Assembly: GCF_023159225.1 (NCBI RefSeq)
Contig: NC_063167.1
Location: forward strand, 18,293,360 to 18,357,359
Length of the DNA: 64,000 nucleotides
DNA from: Perognathus longimembris pacificus
Lineage: Eukaryota; Chordata; Mammalia; Rodentia; Heteromyidae
Reading direction: 5' to 3'
Shown piece by piece: positions 41,741 to 52,900 of this stretch (positions within the stretch are counted from its first letter, which is position 1; the number at the start of each line of letters is the position of its first letter). Made by a program: the position numbers and the translations under genes. The notes below the pieces were generated by a model that saw only the letters and a list, made by a program, of their open reading frames with translations, was not told the DNA's origin and did not search any database.

Positions 41741-42850
41741 GCATATGGACACCAGCAGGGGAGAAGGGTGAGAGCCAAGGTCTGGGCAGGTGGATGGAGG
41801 AAGTCACAGGTTGGGGAATGAGATCCCAGCAGGGACCTCATGTAAGATTCTTGTTATCTCGAGCTCTGAGCTCCTTTATCTACACAGTGGCTTCACCAGA
41901 GTCCTTTTTATGGAAGTGGACATAATCTCACCTTGCATGTTGCTTTTTACTGACCCTGACCCCAACCCTAATACAGACCTGGCTTCGCTCTCTTTGCTCT
42001 TTCCTCTCCCTTTTCTTTACAGTGGCCAATGAGGGCATGTGTAGCTCATGCCTGGAGGTTGGACCACATTTTCTCAAAGGAGCATTGCTGTATATGGCCA
42101 TTAGAGCTCTCTGGCTGAATAACCTTGGTTTACAAACAGACCTCCATGAGCAAATCCATTCAGATTTGTGAAGACCTGTAGGACTAGAGCATCCCTGAGT
42201 TATTGGAGGGGACCCATCCTGTGCCCCTCAGGACTAGACGTGTGTGTGTGTGTGTGTATGTGTGTGTGTGTGTTGACTCTATTTGCACAATGACACCACC
42301 ATTGAGGATGTCAGTTTAATTTATGGAGATTTTTTCTGACATCTATTAACTTTATTATTTAAATTAACCTTTTTATTTTGGGAAAACTGTATTACCACAT
42401 AAAGTTGTAAGAACTATCAGAGGGGCCTTTCCCTGCTCTGTCTCACTCGACATATCTATCATCTGAAATAACTCTAGTGACAATCAAAGGAGAAAGAGAC
42501 GAGAGGAAGGGTGACTGCCAAAGATTCCCAGGGCTGGCAGAGCCACACAGCCACAGAGCATCCCAGACCCCCACTGGGAGGGGTCTCTCCATGATCCCAG
42601 TGAAGCCAGGGGAAGGCTGGGTAGCTCTCTGTAGACCTTGATCTACAGGACAGCAGGTGAGAGCAGCTAGGGGCTCTCCCACAAATCGGGTTTAGGAAGT
42701 GTTCTTTATCCCTGCAGGAGAGAAAGAAGTAAAGAGATTCCACATGCTGAGGCCCCATTTTCCCCACTGGTGGCATCTAATAAAACTCTAGGACATTATG
42801 ACTAGGACCCGAACACGCTGCAATCTAGCTTGTCCAGACTTATCCCTTAT

Positions 42851-42925
<75 letters not shown>

Positions 42926-43787
42926 TTAGTTCTTTGATCCACATTGGGGTGGGTATCAACCCATTGAACAGCCAAGCTATGCAGCACACCATAAGGAAAC
43001 CTTTCTGCTATGCCTCTGTATCAGCCCATCCTTCCTCATCCCCACAGCCAGTCATCTGCTCTCCCTCCCAGCACCACACAGACTAGTGGTATGGAGTGGG
43101 ACCTCCAGACTGGGGTGGGGGAGAGGCAAAGACAGTGGGGAGACAAGCTTTCAGGCCTTTTTGGTTGAGGGAGGCAAAGGGCTGGATTTTTTAGCCTCCA
43201 GGGACTGTTCAAAAAAGCTACCAGGTTAGGAGGAGGAGGAGGGACTGGGATCCAAACTTCCATATGCATTTAGCTAGGGATATTGTTTCTTCCTCACCAT
43301 CCTCTTTGAGTTCTTCATTTGGATTCTTCTCCTGGTAGCAGCTGTGGCTTATCTGAAGCTCTCTCTTGTCCCTATCCTGTCTAGGTTGCACTCATAGCCC
43401 ATGGGTCTACTCTGCAGTGTATTTTTTCACAGTCCTTGACTGGGAGAGAACACACAACCCCATGGACCCAAAGATGCAGTGGTGCTCACATGAGCAGCCA
43501 GCCATGAGACTGCTGTCCACAGCCATTCCATAAGTCCACAGATAGCAGCTGTTCCACCATCTTAGACACAGCCTAAGACTGAAGGAGGCATGGAGAAAAG
43601 CCAGGTCTCAGTGACATCTCTGGAGTCCCCTTCTGAAACAAGCCATACCAGAAAAAATTCCATTGCGTGAATCAATGGATCCCTGTTTGCTTAAGCTAGT
43701 TTAGACAAAAGACAGAAAACCTACCTCATGCACAGACTCCTCCCCCAACCCAATCCATGAATTTGCAAAGTAGAAAAAGTGCTTAGC
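41741..43787. other. Unique sequence with two microsatellites and an L1-like tail
   Basis: (TG)n at 42239-42273 and (CT)n at 42852-42920 (about 34 units) are clear. 42340-42470 ('cctttttattttgggaaaactgtattaccac ... gttgtaagaactatc') resembles an antisense old L1 3' end. No gene was recognised. Confidence 0.5.
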
Positions 43788-43907
43788 ATGACCGGGGCCA
43801 TGGCTCATGTGGTAGAGCACCAGCCTAACACGTGAGAGGCTCTGAGTTCAAACCGCAGAACTGCTGAAAAAGAAAATAAAAATTAAAAGAAAAAGAATTG
43901 CTCAGCA
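43772..43907 (+). mobile_element. ID-like SINE monomer, sense, with imperfect duplication
   Basis: Body about 43789-43888: 'ggggccatggctcatgtggtagagcaccagcc' then 'ggctctgagttcaaaccgc' (B-box-like) and an A-rich tail. Flanking 'agaaaaagtgcttagca' (43772-43788) and 'agaaaaagaattgctcagca' (43888-43907) look like a decayed target-site duplication. Confidence 0.7.
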
Positions 43908-44055
43908 GAAGCACACAGTGAGCCCACAAAACCCAGATGTAGAAAGAACAGTCAAGCATCTTGAGGCCGAGGCATCACCTACAGTAACCTACCCTCTTTC
44001 CCTCCCTCTCTTCCTCTTTCCCTCTGGATCTCTCTGTTTCTGTCTCATTTCTGTC

Positions 44056-44086
<31 letters not shown>

Positions 44087-44814
44087 GACTCTGCCTCCAT
44101 CTCCCAGACTCATGGGGAGGATGATCCATCCCTCTTCCCTTCACTCATCTTTCTCCTCACTGTAGATGCGCATCACTTTGAACCTCCGTGGCCATAGCAA
44201 AAGGGTGGCCTCTACCCTGAGCACTTACTCTTTGAGCTGGCCTTCCATAGCTCAAAGACTCCATTTCCCAAACAGAGATTGGAGACATTCTGATAGTTTT
44301 TCCAGCCTGGGTTGAACACCCATCTCAGCACTGTCAGTAAGCTGAGTCCTGGGGAAGGACAGAATAAGAGCAATGATGTAGGCTGAGCAGGGAGGGATGA
44401 ATCATGAGAAAACAAGAGTAGAATCTGTGGGACTTATTTTTTCAGGTAAGTCCTAGAACACTGACATTCCTATTGTTATAGAAGTGAAAAGATTTGTTCA
44501 AATTTCACAGCCAACAAGCTGCAGATTTGTGATTTATATCAGAGGTGGGCTGGGCTCCGGCCTCCAGCCCCCTGCCCCTCCTGTTTTTATGTTTCTCCCT
44601 CCCCTCTGCTCCTCTCACCTGCCATTTCCTGCTGGGGAAATTCGAGCAGGAAACAAGGAGAAAAGAATTTGTGGAGAAGAGAGAAAATGAGAGGGCCCCC
44701 AAGGTCTGTAAGGGTGAGCTGCCTTGCCTTGTGGGAGCCTGGGACAATGCAGAGTCCCTCAGCTCTGCACTGGGGCTGGGTCCCACATGCCATCACTCAC
44801 CCAAGTAAAGGTTT
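43908..44814. other. Unassigned sequence with CT-rich and (GTCT)n stretch
   Basis: 43990-44100 is CT-rich with a (GTCT)n core near 44060-44082. No gene was recognised. Confidence 0.45.
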
Positions 44815-45130
44815 ATTTTGATTTTTACGGCAGCCTTTTGTGTGTTCCCCAAATGGTTAACTGATGGCCTATATAATTCTTGCCATCCCACTGTGCAGGT
44901 CTTCATCTGAGTCTTCTAGCTGTCATCAGTCATTTCCCATAATAAGCCGTGTTGTGTTTCCTGCAAAGCCCTGTGTGGAACAGCCCCTCTGCTGACACAG
45001 CCTATGGCGATGGCTGCCAAATGAGCTTCCTCAGGAGCAGGGCTGGGGGTCTGAGTCGTGTTTGCTGGCCAGATGCTGGCAGCTTGGCAGGATGGATGGG
45101 GTGATGACAGGTAAACACAGCCAGGGGGGA
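44815..45130. promoter_or_regulatory. Candidate conserved non-coding element
   Basis: Repeat-free text: 'ccccaaatggttaactgatgg', 'gctgtcatcagtcatttcccataataagccg', 'gacaggtaaacacagcc'. The role is inferred from texture only. Confidence 0.27.
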
Positions 45131-45769
45131 TTTATAAGACCACAGAAAACACCTCAGCAGTCAGGGCCATGGAGGAAGGGGATGGGTGTGCACCCCCTGA
45201 CCCTCCCCTAGGGGCTTCTCAGGCCCTTATAGGGACATGTGGGTGACGCTGGGTGGTGACTTTACCTCTTAGTTGCTCAGTTTCTACCCAGAAGTCACAG
45301 CTGACAACTTCCACTCAGAGTGGGTTCATAGGAAGCCAACAGTGGAGTCAGTCCAGGAGTTTCAACAATAAAACCGAGAGTGCAGCATGTCCTGAAGATG
45401 GAGTCCCCTCTGTGGGCTGAGGCAGGAGAGGGGCAGATCCTGAATTGGGCAAAGATAGTCTCCCTGAGGTCTGAGCAGAGGAGCCCAGTGGAGAGAGAGG
45501 TGAGGGCTCTGGGCATCCGAGTGCACCTGAGGTCCCCAGGCCCATCCGGGTCTTCTGCACCTGCCACTGCAGGACTTGCCGATGGGGGAAGAGCTGGCTG
45601 CCAATGGGAAGCTCAGTGCAGACAGAAAGGAAGCAGGGATGTTACTGGACAGATTGCTCAAGACTGACTATCAGGAATCCTGAGGAAGGCAAGGAGGGAC
45701 CTGGAGAGGAAAGAGATCTGATTTTCCGAGGATGCTCTGGCAGAGTAAAAGGAGCAACCAGACGTGGCC
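45131..45769. other. Unassigned unique sequence
   Basis: Short overlapping open frames on both strands; none has a domain. Confidence 0.35.
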
Positions 45770-45900
45770 TCAGGAGATCTGGGATCAGAGCCCAACACCA
45801 TCTCTAAAGCTGCTGTGTAACTTGGGTTGAGTTGCTCACTCTCTGGGTTTCGCTTATACATCTGCAGAACCAGGTAATTTCTAAGACTCCTTCCCAGACT
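45770..45900 (+). mobile_element. MIR SINE relic, sense
   Basis: 'gctgctgtgtaacttgggttgagttgctcactctctgggtttcgc' follows the MIR core. Confidence 0.65.
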
Positions 45901-47237
45901 CGTTTTGACTCTCTTGGGCTCTGGGTGGCCTCTGGTCTCCTCAGCTCCAGTCACCTTGAAGTGGTGTGGTGTTTCCAGCTGCCTTGTGCCAGAGGACACA
46001 CTGCACCAGAAACTCGCGGTGCTGATGCAGCAGCTCTCAAGAGTTCAACCTGATGCTGGGACTATTCCGTCCATTACAGTCTGGGGCTAATGCGCCCTCA
46101 CCCTTGGACATGCCATTGCAGGGCGGTTTCTGCATCTTCCTCTGTGGGAAGGAAGGAGATGGGGGAAGGAACTATAGGAGATGCAACTGACCCACACACT
46201 GGAGAACAGGCTGAGACAGCAAAGTTTGATGCTGGTGTCAGCTTGAGACTGGGGTGCTGGAGGGAGGTGGCTATTACACGCTTTTATTTCCTGCAAGAGG
46301 ACATTCATTCGGGGCTCACTGTGGCCTCACTTCTGCTCTCAGCTGCTTTCTTCTGGGCTTCTCTGGTTGCAGACCCACAGCCTCCTAGTGTCCAGAGCCT
46401 TACTCCATGGAGGATTCATTGAATGCATGGCTTCCCCTGAATGCTGCACTCTCCAGGGGCCCCGAGAAAATGACTTTGATTCATACACACATCTCCTGCA
46501 TGCTCCAGTGCAACCTGTTTGATTTCCTTTCCAAGTTTTGGGCGATGCAGGCGGCACTTCCCCCAGTGAACATGAAGATGGCAGGCACTGTTCTTGGTGC
46601 CGTGGAAACCAACTGAGATGAATAGGAGGCAGGTTCAGAAGGGAACAACACTGCCAACTCTCAAGCAGGACAAGTCTTCCAGAACTTACCTGGAGAGCTG
46701 ATGCTCTGATGAGTTCCTGCTTCTTAAACAAATGAGCCAGCAGCTCAGGATGAAGAGGTAGGCTGCTCTGGTGTCCCCAGAGTGAATGGAAGGAGCAGCT
46801 AGAAAGGCCTTGGCTGCAGATCGGATGGGTGTTGGGAAGTGGGAGGGTTGCATCTGTTCCACCCCCCAGGACACACGTGGAGCTTTCCAGAAACTATGGG
46901 GAATGCATTGGCATGACGGTTTTTGAAGTTAACCTAAAATGCCATTAAAAGCAAAACAAGTCCCAGAAACCATAGAGCAATATCTTTTGTAGGATTTCAG
47001 GAACAGCTGACCATGGAGGAGGGAAATGATGGTACAAAGGCCCTGTGGTAAATGGAGCATGGCATAATGAAGAAACCAAAGGGAGGCGGGAGGTGCCAGA
47101 GCCCAGGGTGGAGAGGGACTGCTTATCCAGAGAGAGGGCAAGGCCAGACTGGGGATGTTTCAGATCTCCAATATCTCTGTATTTACTTTAAATTTTAATT
47201 TTTTGATGTTAAAAACTAGTTTGGATTTATGGCTCCC
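45901..47237. other. Unassigned unique sequence
   Basis: No gene or named repeat was recognised over about 1.3 kb; the longest open frame is 130 residues (46339-46731, minus) and looks random. Confidence 0.4.
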
Positions 47238-47516
47238 ACTTGCTAGGCAGGTTCTCTATTGCTTAAACCCTTGTCCACTCTGCTTTAGTTATTTTGTTAA
47301 CAGGATCTCAAGTTTGTTTGTCTGTTTGTTTTCTTGGAGACCTATTCTACCTCCTCCCTCTCCCATAGATGGGATGAAAAACACACATTGCCACATCCAA
47401 CTTGTTTGTTGAGATGAGGTCTTGCTAATTGTTTGTCTATGATAGTCTCAAACCATGATCCTCTTGATTTCAGCATCTTCAATAGCTAGGATTTCAGGTG
47501 TGTGCTACCACACAAT
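47238..47516 (-). mobile_element. Old composite SINE, antisense
   Basis: 'ttgctaggcaggttctctattgcttaaacc', 'gagatgaggtcttgctaattg' and 'ctcttgatttcagcatcttcaatagctaggatttcaggtgtgtgctaccac' match in order. It ends against a (TG)n tract. Confidence 0.65.
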
Positions 47517-47523
47517 TCTGCAG

Positions 47524-47525
<2 letters not shown>

Positions 47526-47566
<41 letters not shown>
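47526..47566. repeat. (TG)n microsatellite
   Basis: A perfect TG run of about 20 units. Confidence 0.96.
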
Positions 47567-47567
<1 letters not shown>

Positions 47568-48020
47568 TCTTTTACAGTCATGATGGCTGGAAAATGGGAC
47601 AGAGAGACTTCAGGGACCTGGTTATGGTACAGGTATGCAGACAGGAGAGGACAGAGCTTTCCGAAGAGTGGCCACAGAAGGGCCAAGAACAGGCCCTTGA
47701 GAGACACTTGGGGTAACCTTGTCAGGACTTGGTGAGAGGCTGGGTGTTGGGGTAACAGAAAGGAGGTGTGAAGCTGACCCCTGAGCATCCAACTAGGGTC
47801 ACTGAGTAAGTAGAAGTGATATCTACAAACACAGTGACAGCAGAGACCAGGGATGGAGGGGAAGACTGGGAGTAGATCCCTCATAAGAGATCTGAGGTTG
47901 CTCATAGGTTTGCTGTTTCCAGAACGGGGTATAAATGGGATCAGGGTAAACATGCTTCAGGCAGTTTCTCCACTGGGCAGCATGGATTTAAAATTTGCTC
48001 ATTTTTATGTGAGCAATAGC
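47567..48020. other. Unassigned sequence resembling an ancient mammal-wide repeat
   Basis: Phrases such as 'ggtcactgagtaagtagaagtgatatc' and 'gatctgaggttgctcataggtttgctg' are repeat-like but I cannot name the family. A related style is seen at 54540-54960 and 61020-61790. Confidence 0.3.
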
Positions 48021-48099
48021 CCTTTCCTTTCCTTTCCTTTCCTTTCCTTTCCTTTCCTTTCCTTTCCTTTCCTTTCCTTTCCTTTCCTTTCCTTTCCTT
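48021..48099. repeat. (CCTTT)n pentanucleotide array, about 16 units
   Basis: A clean pure-pyrimidine pentamer array. It sits at the tail side of the antisense SINE at 48146. Confidence 0.97.
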
Positions 48100-48145
48100 A
48101 CTTGCCCTTCACTTCCATCTCCCCTTTCTCCCTCTCTTCCTTCCT

Positions 48146-48322
48146 GTGGGTCAGAACTGGACTTGAACTCAGGGCTTGCTCCTCTCCCTTAGCTTTGTTC
48201 TTCACTTACAGCTTTTTGCTGGTTATTTGGCAATACGTGTCTCTCAGGCCTTTTTTTTTTTCTGGGCTAGCTTTGAACCAAGATCCTTAGATCTCAGCCA
48301 CCTGAGTAGCTAAGAGGGGCCT
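48146..48322 (-). mobile_element. Composite SINE, antisense
   Basis: 'gtcagaactggacttgaactcagggcttg', a T-run, 'ctagctttgaaccaagatccttagatctcagccacctgagtagctaag' is the reverse complement of the composite SINE, somewhat shortened. Confidence 0.78.
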
Positions 48323-48508
48323 GGCAACATTACCCATTTTCTTTCTGAATAATATGCCATCCACTCATGTAACTGAAGGGCCCTAATTGCTTGTAATTTG
48401 GGCAGAATGAGCAGTTGTGTCAGTGTTTTGGGGCAGACTTTTTTTTTTAGATCAGTTGGAAAAATACGTACAAACATGATTACTGGACCTTATTTTATTT
48501 AGCTTTGT

Positions 48509-48540
48509 GAAAAACAGACAGATTGAAAAACAGACAGATT
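48509..48540. repeat. 16-base perfect tandem duplication
   Basis: gaaaaacagacagatt at 48509-48524 is repeated exactly at 48525-48540. Confidence 0.93.
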
Positions 48541-48634
48541 GCCTCCTGAATCATGCTACCATTTTGCCTTTCCAGTGCAGTGTCACTTTAATATTGTTTT
48601 AGTCAATTGGTGACAAATCATGAAGAACATATCC

Positions 48635-49045
48635 TCCCCTCCTCTCCCTTCCCTTCTTCTTCTATTCTCCTTTTCTCTTCTCTTCTTAGACCTGGGCATA
48701 GTTCTATTCCCCTTCATCTTGCCTTTATCACTTTCCTTTATCTCATGTTCCTCTTCTTCATCTCCTTTTCCTCCTCTTTTTCCATTCTTCCTTCTTCTCC
48801 CTCTCCCTCATCCTCTCCCTCTCCCCATCCTTCTCCCACTCCCCCTCCTCCTCCTCCTTCCTCCTACTCTTCCTTCTCCCTTCTCTTTCCTCCTTCTCCT
48901 CCTCTTCCTCTTCTTCTTTCCCCACCTCTTCTTCTTCCTCCTCCTCCTCCTCCTCCTCCTCCTCCTCCTCCTCCTCCTCCTCCTCCTCCTCCTCCTCCTC
49001 CTCCTCCTCTTCCTCTTCTTCCTCCGCCTCCTCTTTTTCTTCATC
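48635..49045. repeat. Pyrimidine-rich expansion with a (CTC)n core
   Basis: The region is dominated by C and T, with scattered purines on the left. 48925-49025 is about 100 bases of pure pyrimidine, including a (CTC)n triplet array at about 48937-49009 (around 24 units). Frames read Leu, Ser, Pro or, antisense, Arg/Lys runs and are not genes. It lies inside the antisense L1. Confidence 0.93.
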
Positions 49046-49599
49046 TTTGTTTTTGGAATATAGAGGTCCAGTTGTTCCAGTTGCCTTTGTTCAAAGCACC
49101 ATCCTTTCTGTATTGACTTGCTTTGCGCCTTTGTTACAACTGTTCAACTGATCATATTTGTGCAGGTCTATTTGTGGGTATGCTATGGGATCCATTGATC
49201 TGTGTGTCTGACTTTTGCTGTCGTGATTACTTTAGCTTTGTAGCTAATCTTGGAATTGGATTGTTCAGGTCCAATTTTGTTCTCCTTTTTCAGTTCTTTA
49301 GTTACTCTGCTGGCTACTCTAGGTCCTTTGCCTTTTCATATAAATTTTAAAATCAGCTTGCCAATACCGCTAAAATATTTTGCTGAGACATTGATTGGGG
49401 TTGCATTAAGTCTATACATCAAGCTGGCAGGAAATGACATCTTAACTCTATTGAGTCTTTCAATCAATGAACATGGAATATCTATCTTCTGTTTATGTAA
49501 CTAAAATATTCTGTATTTGTTACACTTCTAGACTCTGTACATGCTTTGTAAGAATTATATCTAAGTATTTTCTTCTTTGCACTGGCACAAATGGTATTC

Positions 49600-49835
49600 A
49601 GTTTGCATGTTTAAAATTCGAACCAATGCAACAGCAATACTTACAAGACAATATGCTGTAAACCAACTGTACAACTCAGGGGAGGATGGGGAGGGAACTA
49701 GGGAAGGGGAAAGGTGGGAGATAAACGAAGGAGGAGGTAAAAAGTTTGATAAGAAATGTACTCACTGCCTTACATATGTAACTACAACCCCTCTGTACAT
49801 TACTTTGACAATAAAAATAATAAAAAATATTTATT
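49600..49835 (+). mobile_element. L1 3' tail, sense, inside the antisense L1
   Basis: 'aaaccaactgtacaactcagg', a G-rich polypurine tract (49678-49725), 'gataagaaatgtactcactgcc', 'acccctctgtacattactttgac', AATAAA at 49810-49815 and an A-rich end are the same 3'UTR as 17700-17933. The left boundary is near 49600. No clean target-site duplication could be read. Confidence 0.82.
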
Positions 49836-49999
49836 TTTCAATAATATTTAAATAACAATTGCCTTTTGGGTATTAATCTTGTATCCTGTGACTTTTCTAT
49901 GCTCACTTATTCTAGGAAGCATGTTTTACAGAATTTGATGCATTTTCTAGATCTCACACCATCTGTGAATAAAAAGAGTTTTTATTTCTTCCATCCTTC

Positions 50000-50046
50000 C
50001 ACATAAATGTATATATACATATATATAACATATATGTTATATAGAC

Positions 50047-50077
<31 letters not shown>
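50000..50077. repeat. (TA)n-like stretch followed by (CT)n
   Basis: 'tatatatacatatatataac' and 'atatatgttatata' lead to a (CT)n run at about 50048-50077, inside L1. Confidence 0.88.
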
Positions 50078-50082
<5 letters not shown>

Positions 50083-50454
50083 TATCTCTCTATTTTTTGC
50101 ACCATTGCATTAGTTAAGACAATGTTGAATACATATAGGAAGAGGGGCTAACCTTATTTGACTCTTGGCTTTAATCTCAATATTAACTGTGTTAGCTGTT
50201 TTCTTTTTTCCCTTTCTATGTTTTTGTAGATGTTCTTTATTAGGTTCAGGAAATGTCTCTAAATTTCTAGGTTGCTGAAAGTTGAGTGTTTTTTCTTAAT
50301 GATTTCTGGGCATTGGATCCTGCCATAGGCTTTTCCTCTGTCAAAGCTTTTGATCAGGTGACTTCTAGTCTCCTCTCGGTGGTGAATTACCTTGGCTTTT
50401 AGAATGTGCTTATCTTCCTACTGAATTGACTGTTCTTAGTATACTCTAGATTCA

Positions 50455-51375
50455 AGATCTGTAGATTTACAGTTATTTCCTCTCAGTCTGTGGCTTGTCT
50501 TCTCATTTTCTTAATGTTGTAATTTGGAATATAAGTTTTTAATCTTGTTAAAGTAACATACTGATTTTTTTTAATGGGTAGCCCTTTTGGTAGCATTTAG
50601 AAAGATTCAGTGCTGAACATAAAGTCATGAAAATTTCCTCCTTTGTTTTCTTCTCCAAGATATATAGCTTTAGATCTTCCCTTTAAGTCTCTGGCCTTCT
50701 GTTTCTGGGCATCTTTTGTGTGTGGTGGGAAGCAAGGGTGTGTGCAGGCTCATGTGGGTTTCTAGCACCTTCTTTTGTCCTTTCCTCAATACAACCATCT
50801 TGGATATTTCTTGAAAATCAATTGGCCATAAATATCTGGCTTATTTTTTGGACTCTCAACTTAGCATCAATGCAGCATTATCTGTTTTGACATGGTTCTG
50901 TAGGGAGCTTTAAAGCCAGGTAATGCAAGTCCTCTGACTTTATTCTCTTGCAAAATCATACACATTTCTACATAAATTTAGGAGTCACTTTATCAATTTC
51001 TACCACCTCCCCCTAAATAACAACAACAACAGCAAAACCTTTGCAGGATTTTGATGGGGAGTACATTTAATATGTAGCTCACCAGGGCTGGAAATGTGGC
51101 TTAGTGGTAGAGTGCTTGCCTAGCATGCATGAAGCCCTGGGCTCAATTCCTTAGTACCACATAAATAAAATACGTAAAACAAAATAATATGTAACTCAAC
51201 AGGAAAGAGTTGCCCTCCTGACAACATGGAGTTGTTCTTCTTGGGAACATGACTCTGTCCATTTCTCTGTATTTGATCTCAGATCTCTGATCTCTGTATC
51301 TTCTTTTGCTCAGTTTATCCGTAGGTATTTTCTTACTGAAGATGCATTGAGAGTGTTTCTTGTGCATTTCTGAGG
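50455..51375 (-). mobile_element. Second antisense L1 ORF2 fragment, split by an ID SINE
   Basis: 'ctgtggcttgtcttctcattttcttaatg', 'ataaagtcatgaaaatttcctcc', 'aatcaattggccataaatatctgg', 'tttctacataaatttaggagtcac' and 'gattttgatggggagtac' run again from the C-terminal side. They repeat L1 positions already passed in the neighbour at 48330-50450, so this is a separate insertion. After the ID element it continues 'aacatggagttgttcttcttggg'. Confidence 0.7.
51068..51201 (+). mobile_element. ID-like SINE monomer, sense, with 17-base duplication
   Basis: Body 51085-51184: 'gggctggaaatgtggcttagtggtagagtgcttgcctagc', a decayed B box 'gggctcaattcc', and an A-rich end. The flank taatatgtagctcacca (51068-51084) pairs with taatatgtaactcaaca (51185-51201), with two mismatches in 17. 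Confidence 0.9.
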
Positions 51376-51719
51376 TTCAGGTTCACCATTTCTGGCTGTT
51401 CTCTCCTGTACATCTTCCCTGAACATCACCATCGAGTCAGGAAGGCCTCCATTAGCATGTCTCTTCCCCTCTCATCCCTGCCTCTCCTGAGAAGGCCAGG
51501 GTAGGTTTGAACCCTGGAGGACAGAGGACCTGAGTGGAAGTGGGGTGTGGTAGGAGACAGAATGGGAGTTGGGCTTCTTAAGGCCCAGATACTGTTCCCT
51601 TGGGACTGATGAAGATGACTCAGATTTTCCCAAGGGCAGAGTCAAGAGCCTAGAGCACAGGCATGGAGGTGAGGCCAGCAGATGGGGACCTGAGAGGGAC
51701 TCAGAGAGGGCTAAAGAAT
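51376..51719. other. Unassigned unique sequence
   Basis: Nothing recognisable. Confidence 0.35.
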
Positions 51720-51880
51720 GATTACATTACCAATGATGCCCCTTATTGAGTGCCTACTGCATACTTTGCACCACACTAGGCTTTTTCTGAGTTAACTATG
51801 AGGAAGGGACGGTCGCTACCTCTGCTTTGTAGACGAGGAAACTGAGGCTCCAAGAGACGACAGGATGCAGCACCAGCAAT
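51720..51880. mobile_element. Ancient mammal-wide repeat (MIR or L2 type)
   Basis: 'attgagtgcctactgcatactttgcaccacactagg' and 'gacgaggaaactgaggctccaagag' are hallmark ancient-repeat phrases. Confidence 0.6.
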
Positions 51881-52639
51881 GGACGTGGCTGGCTCTGGAG
51901 CTGAGTTCTTAGTCACTCACAGCCTCCATGTCTCCTTGGCTCACAGTAACATCACTGCATTAACATCATTGGGAAGGGGAGAGAGACAGGTGGAGGCAAC
52001 GTGGGTGAGAAGGCCAAGCAGGCGCCTCTGGCCCAGTGGCCAGGACCTTGTGGCCATCAGGGTTGGCATTAGACTTATCAGCAGCAGCTACAGCTGTAGA
52101 TGATCACAGTACCTGTGGATTATCAAGGGCTTGGGGCAAAAGAAGTGGTGACAGATGTCCCAGAGCCAAGGACACATCCACCCACCTCCCTCCAGGACTC
52201 AGGCAGGCCGGTACTCCTGTGTCAGTCCTATCATCACATGTTTATGTGGGTTGTACAACCAAATCATCTCTTGCAGATGAGGAGTTGCATGGAATTGGGT
52301 GTCTTCTCCATCCTTGCATTCTCTTTATCCCAGTCTTGCATCCAGCACAAAGCTGGACAGAGAGAAGTTGCTCAAAAAGCACTTGCTGTGTGAGCAGTGG
52401 ATAGACAGATGGACAGAGGGTGGATGGACAGAAAGATGGACAAATGGATGGATGGATGAGATCTTACTCCCCTTACATGCTTATGAGGGGCCACAGTTCT
52501 TCATTCTGTCACTAGAAAAATGGTGGCTCAGAGAAGCAAAGCCACTTGCCCAGAGACACACAGCATGGCAGGAGCAGAGCTGAGGATTTGCACAGAAACA
52601 TGGCAAGGAGTTGTGTGAGAATCATTCAAAGGGAGACGA
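51881..52639. other. Unique sequence with an antisense MIR relic
   Basis: 52515-52590 ('gtggctcagagaagcaaagccacttgcccagagacacacagc') is an antisense MIR. A short (GGAT)n stretch lies near 52445-52460. No gene was recognised. Confidence 0.5.
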
Positions 52640-52900
52640 GTGATAACCCCCACTTCTGCAGCCTGACATCTCTCCTCTTACCCCATTTTCAAGCCTTTCT
52701 GACCATGGGCTTGTCTTTGAACGTGTTGGATACTTTTAAGCCTCTGGGCATTTGCATGTGCTATCCCTTCTACCTGGAGTGCCCTCTTCCCCATGACTAC
52801 CTACCAAAGTTCTCCTCACCCTCCTAAGCCAGTCCAGTGCAGTGTCTCCTGTCCTGTGCATTTCCCCCAACCTTCCTGGGCACATATAGACTGACTCTGC
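52640..52900 (+). mobile_element. L2 LINE 3' fragment, probable
   Basis: 'cctctgggcatttgcatgtgctatcccttctacctggagtgccctcttcccc' matches the well-known L2-like phrase 'ggcctttgcac.tgctgttccctctgcctggaa.gctcttcccc'. Confidence 0.6.

Larger units (their letters stand above)
48330..50450 (-). mobile_element. L1 ORF2 region, antisense, with a pyrimidine expansion and a sense L1 tail inside
   Basis: Antisense ORF2 runs from C-terminal to reverse-transcriptase parts: 'gaataatatgccatccactcatg', 'gctaccattttgcctttccag' before the pyrimidine block, then 'gattactttagctttgtagctaatcttgg', 'ctactctaggtcctttgccttttcatataaattttaaaatcagcttg', 'aacatggaatatctatc', and after the inner L1 'attaatcttgtatcctgtgacttttc', 'aagacaatgttgaatacatatagg', 'caaagcttttgatcagg'. 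Frames are broken throughout. Confidence 0.75.

Noticed and set aside
48607..49116. Open frames of 78-169 residues rich in Pro, Leu, Ser or Arg
   Set aside because: They come from the (CTC)n and pyrimidine expansion inside L1 and change into each other with reading frame.
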